Source of the DNA: Shouchella miscanthi
GTDB lineage: Bacteria > Bacillota > Bacilli > Bacillales > Bacillaceae_D
Length of the DNA: 64,000 nucleotides
Assembly: GCF_007725405.1 (NCBI RefSeq)
Contig: NZ_CP042163.1
Span: 3,968,001 to 4,032,000 of the forward strand
Reading direction: 5' to 3'
Shown: one piece after another, positions 63,989-64,000 of the stretch
Numbering within the stretch: position 1 is the first letter of the stretch
Layout: each line of letters starts with the position of its first letter
Notes under the pieces: model-generated
The model's database searches: none
What the model was told of the DNA's origin: nothing
Seen by the model: the letters and a program-made list of their open reading frames with translations, nothing else
Translations under genes and position numbers: made by a program

Positions 63989-64000
63989 ATGACTCATCCT
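63989..64000 (+). CDS. Start of a divergent gene (cut by window edge)
   Basis: ATG at 63989 with AAAGGGAG 8 bases upstream begins MTHP and runs off the window. The product cannot be told from four codons; from its position it might be a hut regulator or another hut gene. Confidence 0.5.

Overview
The window is one contiguous stretch of low-to-moderate GC Firmicutes chromosome. Gene content and order follow the Bacillus subtilis segment from ywlE through prfA, tdk, rho, murA2, fbaA, spo0F, pyrG, rpoE, argS, speEB, pbpG, ywhD, ywfO, pta, hemQ, cwlJ-gerQ, ung and pdxK. Spore genes (spoIIR, spo0F, cwlJ, gerQ, a CotF-like coat protein) show an endospore former. A processed acidic surface protein with its own sortase, a CoA-disulfide reductase and an overall acidic proteome suggest an alkaliphilic or halotolerant Bacillaceae (Shouchella/Alkalihalobacillus-like). 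The species cannot be read from the sequence. I saw no rRNA, tRNA, insertion sequence, prophage or CRISPR array.

Layout. 1-6.4 kb (minus strand): arginine-phosphatase ywlE (cut by the window edge), mntP, an RraB-like protein, sua5, a DnaA-box cluster, ywlB, spoIIR, prmC and prfA. 6.5-8.3 kb: CoA-disulfide reductase and a lipoprotein. 8.4-18.6 kb: tdk, rpmE2, rho, glpX, murA2, transaldolase, fbaA, spo0F, ywjG, pyrG with a CTP-sensing attenuator, and rpoE. 18.7-26.1 kb: a fatty-acid beta-oxidation cluster (fadF, thiolase, hydroxyacyl-CoA dehydrogenase, acyl-CoA dehydrogenase, TetR regulator) with two operator-like palindromes, then divergent cardiolipin synthase. 26.2-33 kb: argS, speE-speB and class A PBP. 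33-39.4 kb: accessory genes with acetyltransferases, pepF, ywhD, an acidic wall protein with a class D sortase, and ywhB. 39.4-46.7 kb: ywgA-ywfO, a glutamate/dicarboxylate symporter, lipL, pta, a crotonase and hemQ. 46.7-50 kb: a YidC-family insertase preceded by a probable regulatory nascent peptide, and a YhaQP-type ABC exporter. 50.4-58.4 kb: cwlJ-gerQ, ywdK, ywdI, an exonuclease/nucleotidyltransferase/ammonium transporter operon, a coat protein, an AbrB-family membrane protein and ung. 58.5-64 kb: a YjiH-family membrane protein, a chemoreceptor, pdxK and hutH with an attenuator leader.

The most interesting element is at 47514-47821. An 86-codon ORF with a very strong Shine-Dalgarno encodes one N-terminal membrane segment followed by a basic and then an acidic tail. 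Its last codons form one arm of a perfect 11-bp hairpin whose other arm runs into the Shine-Dalgarno of yidC. This is the architecture of MifM-yqjG in B. subtilis, where a nascent membrane peptide stalls the ribosome when insertion capacity is low and so switches on a second YidC. The peptide does not look like MifM, so it may be an undescribed arrest peptide.

Other regulation readable from the sequence: GGG-initiating pyrG attenuation, a TnrA box centred about 49 bp upstream of the likely amtB start site, a cre box shared by pta and a crotonase gene, sigma-H (spo0F) and sigma-E (cwlJ, coat gene) promoters, and many bidirectional terminators between convergent genes. Many genes use GTG or TTG starts; starts were chosen from Shine-Dalgarno spacing.
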